Assembly (NCBI GenBank): GCA_040755715.1
Contig: JBFLXN010000099.1
Location: forward strand, 1 to 10,114
Source of the DNA: JBFLXN01 sp040755715 [NCBI: Candidatus Edwardsbacteria bacterium]
GTDB taxonomy: Bacteria > Edwardsbacteria > AC1 > JBFLXN01
DNA: 10,114 nucleotides
Direction of reading: 5' to 3'
The position numbers were made by a program, and so were the translations under genes. The first letter of the stretch is position 1; every line of letters starts with the position of its first letter. The notes beneath the pieces are model-generated. The model ran no database searches. It was given only the letters and a program-made list of their open reading frames with translations, and was not told the origin of the DNA. This document shows positions 1 through 6,383 of the stretch, in pieces.

Positions 1-127
1 TCCTCCTTTTGGACATTTCTCTCACCCCGGCACCAAAGGTGAGATTTTTCCGTCCCAGGTCGGTGCCACCTTTATAACTACCGCAATCTAAGCACCTTCT
101 TTGTGCTTGAAAAGTCTCCAGCCTCAA
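1..127 (-). repeat. 127-bp perfect direct repeat, copy A
   Basis: This segment is identical, base for base, to 1843-1969 (offset 1842). Read on the minus strand it contains the last 15 codons and stop of the propeller gene (ending KKVLRLR), then a 77-nt spacer, and it ends in an AGGAGGA ribosome binding site at the very edge of the window. By analogy with copy B, where the same site serves the ATG at 1838, another gene of the same type probably starts just beyond base 1. Identity stops at 127 on the right. The left limit is unknown because the window ends there, so the true repeat may be longer. Confidence 0.95.
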
Positions 128-1838
128 GCCTTATAAAGTAGATTCCAGATGACACTTGCCTACCCAAATCATCCTTACCATCCCAGATTACCTTATAGAC
201 CCCAGGATTCTTATTCTCATTACTTAAAGTCTTCACAAGCTGACCATTTACATTATAGACCTTCAAATAGACATCACAGACAACCGGCAACTGATAACCG
301 AGAACTGTTAATCTACTGAATGGATTAGGATAGGCTTGACTGAGAGTAAAGTTTTTCGTTTTTTTGCTTACAGTTCTATCTTCTTCAACACCCACAGACC
401 AGCCTTCAACTCTTGTAATTATCTGGTCAGCAGCTATATTAAACTCTCTGTCAATTCTTCCGCAAGGCCAGCGCACCTCAAGTGTATCTACCTGGGTATA
501 AGAACCTAACCCAAACTCCAAAGTGAGTGAATTTTGTGACTGCTCACTCGTCATACCCGAAACCTCTCTAATTTGAATCATACCACCAGAAACTATCCTT
601 GCCCGCGCCCCAATTGCAGCTCTATTACAGTCATCTCCGACAAGATTCAACTCTAACCAATGGTTAGTATTTCCTCCGTCGTTCCGATATAGTCTGGGAT
701 GGCCTGAAGGATCGAATCTCTGTAAGTCCAAATCGCCATCATTATCATAGTCTGCCCAGGAGACACCCCAAGTGTAGGCACCAGGCAACCCTACTTGCGA
801 TGTCACCTCAGTGAATGTTCCGTCACCATCGTTGCGATAGAGTTTATCGTATATACCCCCTTCATTTTCTAACCCCATGTAAAGATCAAGATAACCATCA
901 TTGTCATAGTCTGCCCAGGCGACATTCTGTCCCTCCAGGCTATAAGTAGGTAGCCCAGCTGCACCTGCGCACTCAGTAAATGTTCCATCTCCATTATTCC
1001 GGTAGAGCCGAACCGGCACATGCTGAGCAGCATAGGCAAAGTCCAAATTGCCATCGTTGTTGTAGTCACCCCAAGCTGCGCCAATCGTATGGTCAAGTGT
1101 GTTGATCCCAGCAGATTCCGATACCTCAGTAAATGTTCCGTCTCCATTATTCCGATAGAGCCAATCGCGACTCAAGCCATAATTTGATACATAAAAGTCT
1201 ATATCCCCATCATTATCATAGTCAGCACAAACAGCATTTCGGCTCATATCATTCCCTATATAAATACCAGCTTGTGCGGTCACATCAACATATATGCCGT
1301 TATCGTTCCGTAAGAGAAGGTTTGGCTCCCCAGTCCATTGATTGTTATTCGCTATAAAGATATCGATGTCACCATCCGCATCATAATCCATAATCCCTAA
1401 TCCTTCGCTCCTTGCTGGTGGTGTTGGGTCAACGAAGGAAACAGAATCACCTATATCAGTAAATGTTCCATCTCCATTATTCCGATAGAGGGCCTTAGTG
1501 GTACAAGCGTCTATTCCAACAAAGAGGTCCAAATAACCATCATTGTCATAGTCTGCCCATGCTGGTGTGTATCCATTTATCGGAGCAACACCAGCACCGA
1601 TGCTTACATCAGTAAATGTGCCATTTCCATTATTCATGTAAAGCACAGAGGTGTCACCCCAAAAAGACCCAAGGTATAGGTCTTGGAAACCGTCATTGTT
1701 GTAATCACCCCATGCTGTTCCAGCCAGGTAGCCAGAGGCGGTGATGCCAGCAGAATCGGTTACATCAGTGAATGTAACCTGGGCTTGAACACCACCGACC
1801 CAAAGCCCTATGATTAGAATTGAAAGTCTCTGTATCAT
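78..1838 (-). CDS. Secreted FG-GAP/VCBS beta-propeller with ASPIC/UnbV and C-terminal sorting domain
   Basis: This encodes an exported protein of 586 residues. Residues 1-19 form a signal peptide (hydrophobic ILIIGLWVGG, likely cleavage after VQA). Seven FG-GAP/VCBS repeats follow, each with a calcium-loop motif of the DYDNDGYLDL type, starting near residues 45, 96, 151, 206, 258, 310 and 363. Each is followed by a strand such as LYRNNGDGTFTEV. Seven repeats fit a seven-bladed, integrin-alpha-like propeller. Residues about 393-475 match the ASPIC/UnbV domain (NHWLELNLVG ... VDTLEVRWPCG). Residues about 500-586 are an Ig-like FlgD/Por-type C-terminal module (AYPNPF, VYNVNGQLVKTL, GIYFIRLEAG), used in FCB-type bacteria for secretion or surface attachment. 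The start is set by AGGAGGA four bases upstream of the ATG. A surface adhesion or carbohydrate-binding role is plausible, but the ligand is unknown. No catalytic residues are apparent. It is not part of the sugar operon. Confidence 0.93.
   Translation of the reverse strand: MIQRLSILIIGLWVGGVQAQVTFTDVTDSAGITASGYLAGTAWGDYNNDGFQDLYLGSFWGDTSVLYMNNGNGTFTDVSIGAGVAPINGYTPAWADYDNDGYLDLFVGIDACTTKALYRNNGDGTFTDIGDSVSFVDPTPPARSEGLGIMDYDADGDIDIFIANNNQWTGEPNLLLRNDNGIYVDVTAQAGIYIGNDMSRNAVCADYDNDGDIDFYVSNYGLSRDWLYRNNGDGTFTEVSESAGINTLDHTIGAAWGDYNNDGNLDFAYAAQHVPVRLYRNNGDGTFTECAGAAGLPTYSLEGQNVAWADYDNDGYLDLYMGLENEGGIYDKLYRNDGDGTFTEVTSQVGLPGAYTWGVSWADYDNDGDLDLQRFDPSGHPRLYRNDGGNTNHWLELNLVGDDCNRAAIGARARIVSGGMIQIREVSGMTSEQSQNSLTLEFGLGSYTQVDTLEVRWPCGRIDREFNIAADQIITRVEGWSVGVEEDRTVSKKTKNFTLSQAYPNPFSRLTVLGYQLPVVCDVYLKVYNVNGQLVKTLSNENKNPGVYKVIWDGKDDLGRQVSSGIYFIRLEAGDFSSTKKVLRLR
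973..1490 (-). repeat. Near-identical 35-bp blocks inside the propeller gene
   Basis: Three 35-bp blocks at 973-1007, 1126-1160 and 1456-1490 differ from each other by only one or two bases. They encode the LYRNNGDGTFTE/TD segment of different blades. Diverged versions occur in the other blades. DNA-level conservation stronger than the protein needs suggests recent internal duplication or gene conversion between blades. Confidence 0.8.
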
Positions 1839-1842
1839 TTTA

Positions 1843-1969
1843 TCCTCCTTTTGGACATTTCTCTCACCCCGGCACCAAAGGTGAGATTTTTCCGTCCCAG
1901 GTCGGTGCCACCTTTATAACTACCGCAATCTAAGCACCTTCTTTGTGCTTGAAAAGTCTCCAGCCTCAA
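1843..1969 (-). repeat. 127-bp perfect direct repeat, copy B (leader of the propeller gene)
   Basis: This is an exact copy of 1-127. On the minus strand it ends with AGGAGGA at 1843-1849, the ribosome binding site of the propeller gene (ATG at 1838). The 77-nt spacer part contains two interleaved complementary pairs. GGCACC (1904-1909) can pair with GGUGCC (1871-1876), and UCUCACC (1880-1886) can pair with GGUGAGA (1862-1868). The order 1-2-1'-2' permits either a pseudoknot or two competing hairpins immediately before the ribosome binding site. Confidence 0.93.
1920..1969 (-). pseudogene. Remnant 3' end of a second propeller-type gene
   Basis: Only the last 15 codons (EAGDFSSTKKVLRLR) and the TAG stop of a propeller-type gene remain here, identical to the end of the intact gene. 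Upstream of 1969 the sequence is unrelated to that gene. The frame closes at a TGA about 15 codons further upstream, inside a TCCTGAA/TTCAGGA palindrome, and no start codon is available. Either an upstream paralogue was deleted down to its tail, or two paths of a tandem array have been joined here in assembly. Confidence 0.7.
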
Positions 1970-2002
1970 ATAGGCTCTTAACCGTTTTGTGTGGTAGACC
2001 TG

Positions 2003-2021
2003 TCCTGAACTCGTTTCAGGA
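2003..2021. repeat. Palindrome TCCTGAA-N5-TTCAGGA
   Basis: Perfect 7-bp arms (2003-2009 and 2015-2021) enclose a 5-nt loop CTCGT. The same architecture, CCTGAA-N5-TTCAGG, recurs at 2683-2701 and, imperfectly, at 9722-9740. It therefore behaves as a dispersed REP-like element. It lies in the leader between the putative promoter at 2084-2111 and the propeller gene. Confidence 0.75.
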
Positions 2022-2083
2022 AAGGCAGAAGCCTCAGACCCAAGAATAGGCACCTCACCGGAAATTTCCAAAGACCAATGTTA

Positions 2084-2111
2084 AATATATTCAATATCTA
2101 GCAAAAGTCAA
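2084..2111 (-). promoter_or_regulatory. Putative sigma70-type promoter for the propeller gene
   Basis: On the minus strand TTGACT (2106-2111) is followed after 16 bp by TATATT (2084-2089), close to the sigma70 consensus. Transcription would begin near 2077 and give a leader of about 240 nt before the ATG at 1838. That leader includes the CCTGAA palindrome and all of repeat copy B. The call rests on sequence match and position only. The region is AT-rich, so chance matches are possible. Confidence 0.5.
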
Positions 2112-2153
2112 GAACTTTTTTAATCTTGCGCAGACGCTTTGCTCCTGAATCAA

Positions 2154-2171
2154 TCCTGATATACATCAGGA
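2154..2171. repeat. Palindrome TCCTGAT-ATAC-ATCAGGA
   Basis: Seven-base perfect arms surround a 4-nt loop. The arms differ from those of the CCTGAA/TTCAGG elements by one base, so this is probably a diverged member of the same repeat family. Confidence 0.65.
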
Positions 2172-2367
2172 CAAGGTTCCGGGTGACATTGTTAAAATTC
2201 ATATTACATCAAAATATTCACGGAGATGCGCCTAAAAACCCCGTTGTCTAACATTTTTAAGCGACACGCCGATACCCAATTTCGTTCGGTTTTTCACCTG
2301 AATATTTTTTGCCTTTGTTTTCACAATGAAGAATTCATTATTTAATCCGCCAAGATGCGTGGTGGAT

Positions 2368-2386
2368 TGGAATTTTTCAAATTCCA
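2368..2386. repeat. Hairpin TGGAATTT-TTC-AAATTCCA, copy 1
   Basis: Eight-base perfect arms surround the loop TTC. The 17-base core GGAATTTTTCAAATTCC (2369-2385) recurs exactly at 2834-2850, where it forms part of a longer stem touching the end of the operon. Confidence 0.75.
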
Positions 2387-2458
2387 TAACTTTAACTTAA
2401 ATAGAAAGATAAAAGCAAAAGTTCACCTCTGTCCTCAATTCCTGTCTCCACATAAGTT

Positions 2459-2480
2459 GTAGGAGCGGTTCCTAACCGCG
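2459..2480. repeat. GTAG-headed hairpin, REP-like
   Basis: GTAG (2459-2462) is followed by the stem GCGGTT (2465-2470), loop CCT and AACCGC (2474-2479). A GTAG tetranucleotide at the foot of a short GC-rich hairpin is the layout of REP elements mobilised by RAYT-type (IS200-related, Y1) transposases. No such transposase is encoded in this window, so mobility is inferred only from the layout. Confidence 0.55.
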
Positions 2481-2521
2481 ATACTCTTTTTTTGGTTTCT
2501 CTGGTTTATCTACGGATTGCT

Positions 2522-2541
2522 TGCAACAGCAAGCTGTTGCA
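2522..2541. repeat. Hairpin TGCAACAGC-AA-GCTGTTGCA
   Basis: Nine-base perfect arms are separated by AA. It is one of a close series of palindromes in this intergenic region. It has no adjacent T-run that would make it an obvious terminator. Confidence 0.65.
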
Positions 2542-2638
2542 CTCCATGGGTATTAAAAGTCACCGTTTCTGGTTATAGGTTTATGGGCATCGCTGCCAGT
2601 ATCGTCCTAAAGCCTTGCCCTACAATTTTGAACATAAT

Positions 2639-2657
2639 CAAGGGGAAAATCCCCTTG
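2639..2657. repeat. Hairpin CAAGGGGA-AAA-TCCCCTTG
   Basis: Eight-base perfect arms surround a 3-nt loop. It lies 25 bases from the next palindrome (2683-2701). The two may belong to one composite repeat. Confidence 0.6.
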
Positions 2658-2682
2658 AAAACCCCGATGGACAGGGATAAAC

Positions 2683-2793
2683 CCCTGAAATAAATTCAGG
2701 GCAGGCTCTGTCCCTACATTTTTTATATAATTTTTTAATCGTAGGGACAACCCCTGAATCGAGCCTGGCCTGGCGCCAGGCCAGGGTTCAGGG
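2683..2793. repeat. Composite REP-like unit (two CCCTGAA...TTCAGGG modules)
   Basis: Module one is CCCTGAA-ATAAA-TTCAGGG (2683-2701). Module two has the same arms at 2752-2758 and 2787-2793, but its centre contains a perfect 22-bp palindrome (2764-2785, half-site CCTGGCCTGGC). Both modules are preceded by the same C and followed by GGGCA(G/A)GCTCT. An inverted pair TGTCCCTAC (2709-2717) and GTAGGGACA (2741-2749) lies between them. This arrangement of paired, related palindromes resembles a bacterial interspersed mosaic element. It is non-coding. Confidence 0.7.
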
Positions 2794-2826
2794 CAAGCTC
2801 TTGTGGTTGTCCATTCTTTATTTTTG

Positions 2827-2857
2827 TCGTATAGGAATTTTTCAAATTCCTATACGA
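2827..2857 (-). terminator. 14-bp stem-loop overlapping the operon's last stop codon
   Basis: A perfect 14-bp inverted repeat (TCGTATAGGAATTT at 2827-2840, partner at 2844-2857, loop TTC) straddles the TAG stop of the GH116 gene (2850-2852). Its position suggests a transcript-end or mRNA-stabilising structure for the five-gene operon. On the minus strand it is followed by CAAAAATAAAG rather than a U-run, so it is not a textbook intrinsic terminator. Its core is the 17-base repeat also found at 2369-2385. It may therefore be a mobile hairpin taken over as a transcript end. Confidence 0.45.
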
Positions 2858-5411
2858 TAAACTTAACCTGAATTGCTTTTCCTTCTACAAGATGGACAAG
2901 GTGTTCAAGTTTTATATACAGCCAAAAAGCATTTTTGACAAACCTTGCTTTTATGCGTCCTTTTGGCTCTTCAACCATTACAGTTTTAGGTTCTCTTTTT
3001 GTAAAGAACCGAAGTGTTTTAATCTCAACTTTACCATAGGCCACTTTAATAGTATCTATTTGCTCGTTTTCATTTATGTTTTGGGAAAAAGTGCCCCATC
3101 CATCTTTTGTGATAAAAAAACACCTGAAATTTTCCGGGTTAAGTTTTGGTGCAAATCCGATAAGTCCGTCTAATACATTATAACAGTAACCGCTCAAAGC
3201 TTCAAGCAAACCCCAACTTGACATTGCTCTAACATAATGGTCGCCACACTCTATTTCGTTCCATGGGTTTCTTCTTCTTCCATCATATCTGCTTCGGGCA
3301 GCAAAAACAATAGAAAGCCCCTCATCAACCAATCCCTCCTGAATCATTAGAGTTGCAACTGCATACTCAATTCCAGTCCATATTTCGTCACTATATAGGG
3401 TTGGAGTCTCAGGTCTTCCACCTCTTGGCCAGCTACATATGATAAGACCTGGTTCATCCTCGCAGGCAAATTGTCTCGGTTTTTGCTTAAAGCCAACAAA
3501 ATTCTTTCTGAAATTGTATCTGTAGATTGATTTGAGCGCCTCTCTCACATGTTCTTTCGGAAGTATATAGCCAAGGTCGAGTTGATTTGCCCACCACTGA
3601 CCTAAAAGTTGATCCAAGTGGCATCCATTTCCGTACTGATCTTTTACATATTTATTAGCATCGTATCTTTGAATATAGTATTCGCCATTCCACAGTTCCT
3701 TATCTATTATATCTCTTCCTGATTCAAACCTCTCTTTATACTCATTTGCCAGAGAATATTCGCCCTGAAGTTTTGCCATCTCCTCAGTCGCCCTTAGTGC
3801 TGCTAAATATAGACCTGAGACAAATGAGTTTTTACCATATAAGTTGCAGTCGTAAGTGTTCCACTGTGGACCATCAAAAACACCATCGCAATTCGAATCC
3901 CATCTTCTTTGAGCGTATGCCATTGCAAGCTTAATCTTTAGCCATACCTTATCCAAAAGAGCCTTACCACCAGCCTGCCTACATTCTCTATAAGTTTTAA
4001 GTATAGTGCCACAATGACCATCGGCTGCGTAAACCTCGGAGTCTTGAGCATCACTACTCCACCTCGGTAAGTGAAATGGCAATACTGTTCGATGCGGTAT
4101 AGCGCCATCCTCGCTCATATTTATATTTAGGTCTACATCACGCATTGTACGTTCTAAATCAGGAAATAGTTTTGAAAGAGACTGCTCATAATTCCACACA
4201 TGTGTACAGTTCAGAGGACAACAACCACCAAGTTTATTCTCAGTACTTGCACCACAGCAACCCTCAAACCCAAATATATTTCCATCTTTTGTCCACATAA
4301 TTGTAGGGCTTCGTATTGTGGAAATATTAGAACTTATACAATCTAAAACTTCATAGGGAAGTATGCTATCATAGAAAACTTGCCTGAAGAGCTCTGTTAA
4401 CTCATTAAGTCTTTTATATTTTCTTTTTACATACGTCCCTACATCAAGAGAACTTTTAAACCAGTTACTATACATATTGCCCAAAAAGAACTTATCATCA
4501 GATACACCAAAGTATTTTTGGCTCCAATTAACATACCTATTTGGGAAATACCAAGAAATAATAAAGATAACATTTGCTAGCTCAGATGGTGCAATCTCTT
4601 TCTTCACAGCAATTGCACCATTCCAAGTACGACCTTTCTCACTCGGTATAGAACTATTTATATTGGGTAAAGTGCCTTCTTTGATGAAATATTCCCAAAC
4701 TGTGTTTAAGTCATCCCATTGTGTGAGATAGAATGAAGTTTTGTCAAGTGCACCGAGTGTCATACTTCCCTCTCCTCCATTTCGCATATTTATTCCTGTG
4801 AACCCTTTTAACCTGACGATTTTATTAAAATTTCCGCCGTAGAGAGGACACTCAACACCGCAAATCTCAGATTTACCATCCCAACCAACCGCATTCTGTA
4901 AGCTTGCCAAAATCGAAAAACTTACATGTTTATTACTTTTAACAATAAAATTAAACACAATAGCAGGCAGCGCAGAATCCTTTGAGTCTAAAGGCACAAA
5001 TGGTGAGAATGCCTTTAAAGTTATTTCTATAGGAAGTTCATCATCTTTATATCTCACTTCGGCAATAGGATATTCACCTACAAATTCAATCTCTTTAATT
5101 CCCGGCAGTAATTTAAGCAGCTTTTTTGATTCTTCTGGGATAATATGGTCGGTAACAAGTGGGGCAGGTGAGAATTTTGTGTTATCATACATGGCATCGG
5201 ATTGGAGTAATTTTGCAACTGAGAAATCACCACTTTTTGTCCATACAGCGAAAAAGCTCATTGGGATATGTGCTATATGATTTGGAAGATTAACAATCTG
5301 CCATTGACGAAGTCCACCATCTCCTGCGATGGAAACCTGCCCTGCACCAATACCACCCATAGGCATTGCAAGTGCTCTAAGTGCCTGGTTTGTATATGGT
5401 CTTCTATCCAT
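2850..5411 (-). CDS. GH116/DUF608-family glycoside hydrolase (beta-glucosidase/glucosylceramidase-like)
   Basis: This 853-residue protein has the layout of the GBA2 (non-lysosomal glucosylceramidase)/GH116 family. An N-terminal beta-domain runs to about residue 340 (starting PMGGIGAGQVSI, with the WYFPNRY motif at 287-293). An (alpha/alpha)6 catalytic DUF608 domain covers about residues 355-745. The GFEGC motif puts a candidate nucleophile at E383, and NTYD puts the candidate acid/base at D521. Both are aligned by motif to known GH116 enzymes, not measured. Other family motifs are NCTHVWNYEQ (401-410), GTILKTYRE (468-476), DEIWTGIEYA (675-684) and MSSWGLLEALSG (730-741). A cysteine cluster (385, 386, 397, 398, 402) lies beside the nucleophile. 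About 110 extra C-terminal residues follow the catalytic domain. There is no signal peptide, so it is probably cytoplasmic. Its ATG shares one base with the isomerase stop (TAATG) and it has only a distant GGAG, so translational coupling is likely. Known members cleave beta-glucosides, beta-xylosides or N-acetylglucosaminides. The substrate here is unknown. Confidence 0.9.
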   Translation of the reverse strand: MDRRPYTNQALRALAMPMGGIGAGQVSIAGDGGLRQWQIVNLPNHIAHIPMSFFAVWTKSGDFSVAKLLQSDAMYDNTKFSPAPLVTDHIIPEESKKLLKLLPGIKEIEFVGEYPIAEVRYKDDELPIEITLKAFSPFVPLDSKDSALPAIVFNFIVKSNKHVSFSILASLQNAVGWDGKSEICGVECPLYGGNFNKIVRLKGFTGINMRNGGEGSMTLGALDKTSFYLTQWDDLNTVWEYFIKEGTLPNINSSIPSEKGRTWNGAIAVKKEIAPSELANVIFIISWYFPNRYVNWSQKYFGVSDDKFFLGNMYSNWFKSSLDVGTYVKRKYKRLNELTELFRQVFYDSILPYEVLDCISSNISTIRSPTIMWTKDGNIFGFEGCCGASTENKLGGCCPLNCTHVWNYEQSLSKLFPDLERTMRDVDLNINMSEDGAIPHRTVLPFHLPRWSSDAQDSEVYAADGHCGTILKTYRECRQAGGKALLDKVWLKIKLAMAYAQRRWDSNCDGVFDGPQWNTYDCNLYGKNSFVSGLYLAALRATEEMAKLQGEYSLANEYKERFESGRDIIDKELWNGEYYIQRYDANKYVKDQYGNGCHLDQLLGQWWANQLDLGYILPKEHVREALKSIYRYNFRKNFVGFKQKPRQFACEDEPGLIICSWPRGGRPETPTLYSDEIWTGIEYAVATLMIQEGLVDEGLSIVFAARSRYDGRRRNPWNEIECGDHYVRAMSSWGLLEALSGYCYNVLDGLIGFAPKLNPENFRCFFITKDGWGTFSQNINENEQIDTIKVAYGKVEIKTLRFFTKREPKTVMVEEPKGRIKARFVKNAFWLYIKLEHLVHLVEGKAIQVKFIV

Positions 5412-6382
5412 TAAAAGATTACACTCCGAATTATCTTTTGTGTCTTAATAGCATCCATACTCTTTTGGGCATTAACTAACTTCTCAACATCAATTTTATC
5501 GCATATTTTCCACATTGCTTTAATATTATCTATTGCCATCTGTGCTGACTCAACAGGGTCTTCACGATACGGATACATATCTAATGCAAACCAGCCATCA
5601 TATTCTATAAGTCGACAATAATACAGAAATTCTAATGTTTCCCAAAAATGAATTACACCAGGAATCATGTCGTCATCCCATTCACGATAGCAGTCATTAA
5701 AATGAATATTAAATAATTTCTTGTGTCTAGCAAGTATTGCAACAGATTCACCTGGATTTTCCTTAGCCATTAATGAGTGACCAAAGTCAATTGTTACACC
5801 TAAATTATCCATGTTGAGCTCAAGCACTATTGCAAGTGCCTTACCTACTGTCCCTATAGCTATATGGGTGCGCGGCTCCTTAAGTTTATACTCTATACCC
5901 ACTTTTATATCTGGAGAAGCATATTCTGCAACCTCTCTTATTGCTGAGAGTAGACTATCCCACTGTGAGCGATAATCTACCTGGAATGGATAATCAAACC
6001 CGTCCGAACCTAACCAAAGCCCAATGCTTGGGCAACCTATCTCTCTTGCAATATCTACTGCACGCTTACCCTCGGAGATTGCCTCTTTACGAAGATTTTT
6101 GTTTAAACTGCTAAATGCCCCTAATTTCCATTTGCTTGCCCCCCAAACATTGAGATTAATATTAGAGCATGTAAGACCAGCGTTTTTAAGGAGCTCGGTA
6201 AATTTCTTGGTAGTTATTGTATCAAAGTCGGTCTGATGGCATTCTACTCCTTTAAGCCCATGCACTCTTCCGGCTTTTTCTATTATCTCCTCTACCGATA
6301 GGAGATCTGAATACCCTTTTGGGCAAAATCGATCAACTGCTCCGCCAAAAACCCATAAACCAGCAGAAAATTTTAGTTCCAT
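5411..6382 (-). CDS. TIM-barrel sugar isomerase (L-rhamnose/xylose isomerase-like)
   Basis: This protein of 323 residues belongs to the xylose-isomerase-like TIM-barrel (AP endonuclease 2) superfamily. Candidate metal ligands are E164 (GIEYK), D199 (TIDFGHS), H227 (NIHFND) and D268 (ALDMYP). H202 and the DDD at 236-238 could form a second metal site. The spacing E-35-D and D-3-H, with the acidic pair after the HFND histidine, resembles the Pseudomonas stutzeri type of L-rhamnose isomerase. An aldose-ketose isomerisation is therefore more likely than DNA repair. Epimerase activity cannot be excluded. I chose the ATG at 6382 over one 20 codons upstream because AAGGAGGA lies 4 bases before it, and because the longer form would extend far into the preceding gene. 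The stop of the upstream gene (TAA) is 1 base before this ATG, and its own stop overlaps the GH116 start. Confidence 0.88.
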   Translation of the reverse strand: MELKFSAGLWVFGGAVDRFCPKGYSDLLSVEEIIEKAGRVHGLKGVECHQTDFDTITTKKFTELLKNAGLTCSNINLNVWGASKWKLGAFSSLNKNLRKEAISEGKRAVDIAREIGCPSIGLWLGSDGFDYPFQVDYRSQWDSLLSAIREVAEYASPDIKVGIEYKLKEPRTHIAIGTVGKALAIVLELNMDNLGVTIDFGHSLMAKENPGESVAILARHKKLFNIHFNDCYREWDDDMIPGVIHFWETLEFLYYCRLIEYDGWFALDMYPYREDPVESAQMAIDNIKAMWKICDKIDVEKLVNAQKSMDAIKTQKIIRSVIF

Positions 6383-6383
6383 C

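Larger units (their letters stand above)
2072..2849. other. Gene-free, palindrome-rich intergenic region
   Basis: I see no credible gene in this stretch of almost 800 bp on either strand: no ribosome binding site followed by a sustained frame, and no tRNA or rRNA. Instead it carries a dense series of inverted repeats, the clearest listed separately. Additional minor ones are AATGAA/TTCATT at 2325-2339 and an imperfect AATCCGCC/GGTGGATT pair at 2344-2368. It separates the end of the five-gene operon from the promoter of the propeller gene. Apart from that promoter, it looks like a landing zone for short dispersed repeats. Confidence 0.8.

Noticed and set aside
1835-2071. A 78-codon minus-strand frame covering repeat copy B
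   Set aside because: It runs in a different frame from the propeller-gene tail, its sequence is determined by the repeat and a palindrome, and it has no ribosome binding site. The remnant reading is better supported.
2072-2849. CRISPR array
   Set aside because: The palindromes differ in sequence and spacing. There is no regular repeat-spacer period and no cas gene.
3746-3934. Plus-strand open frames inside the operon genes (for example here and at 4477-4731, 7562-7945 and 8789-9166)
   Set aside because: They mirror strongly coding minus-strand genes, have no ribosome binding sites and show no recognisable protein features.
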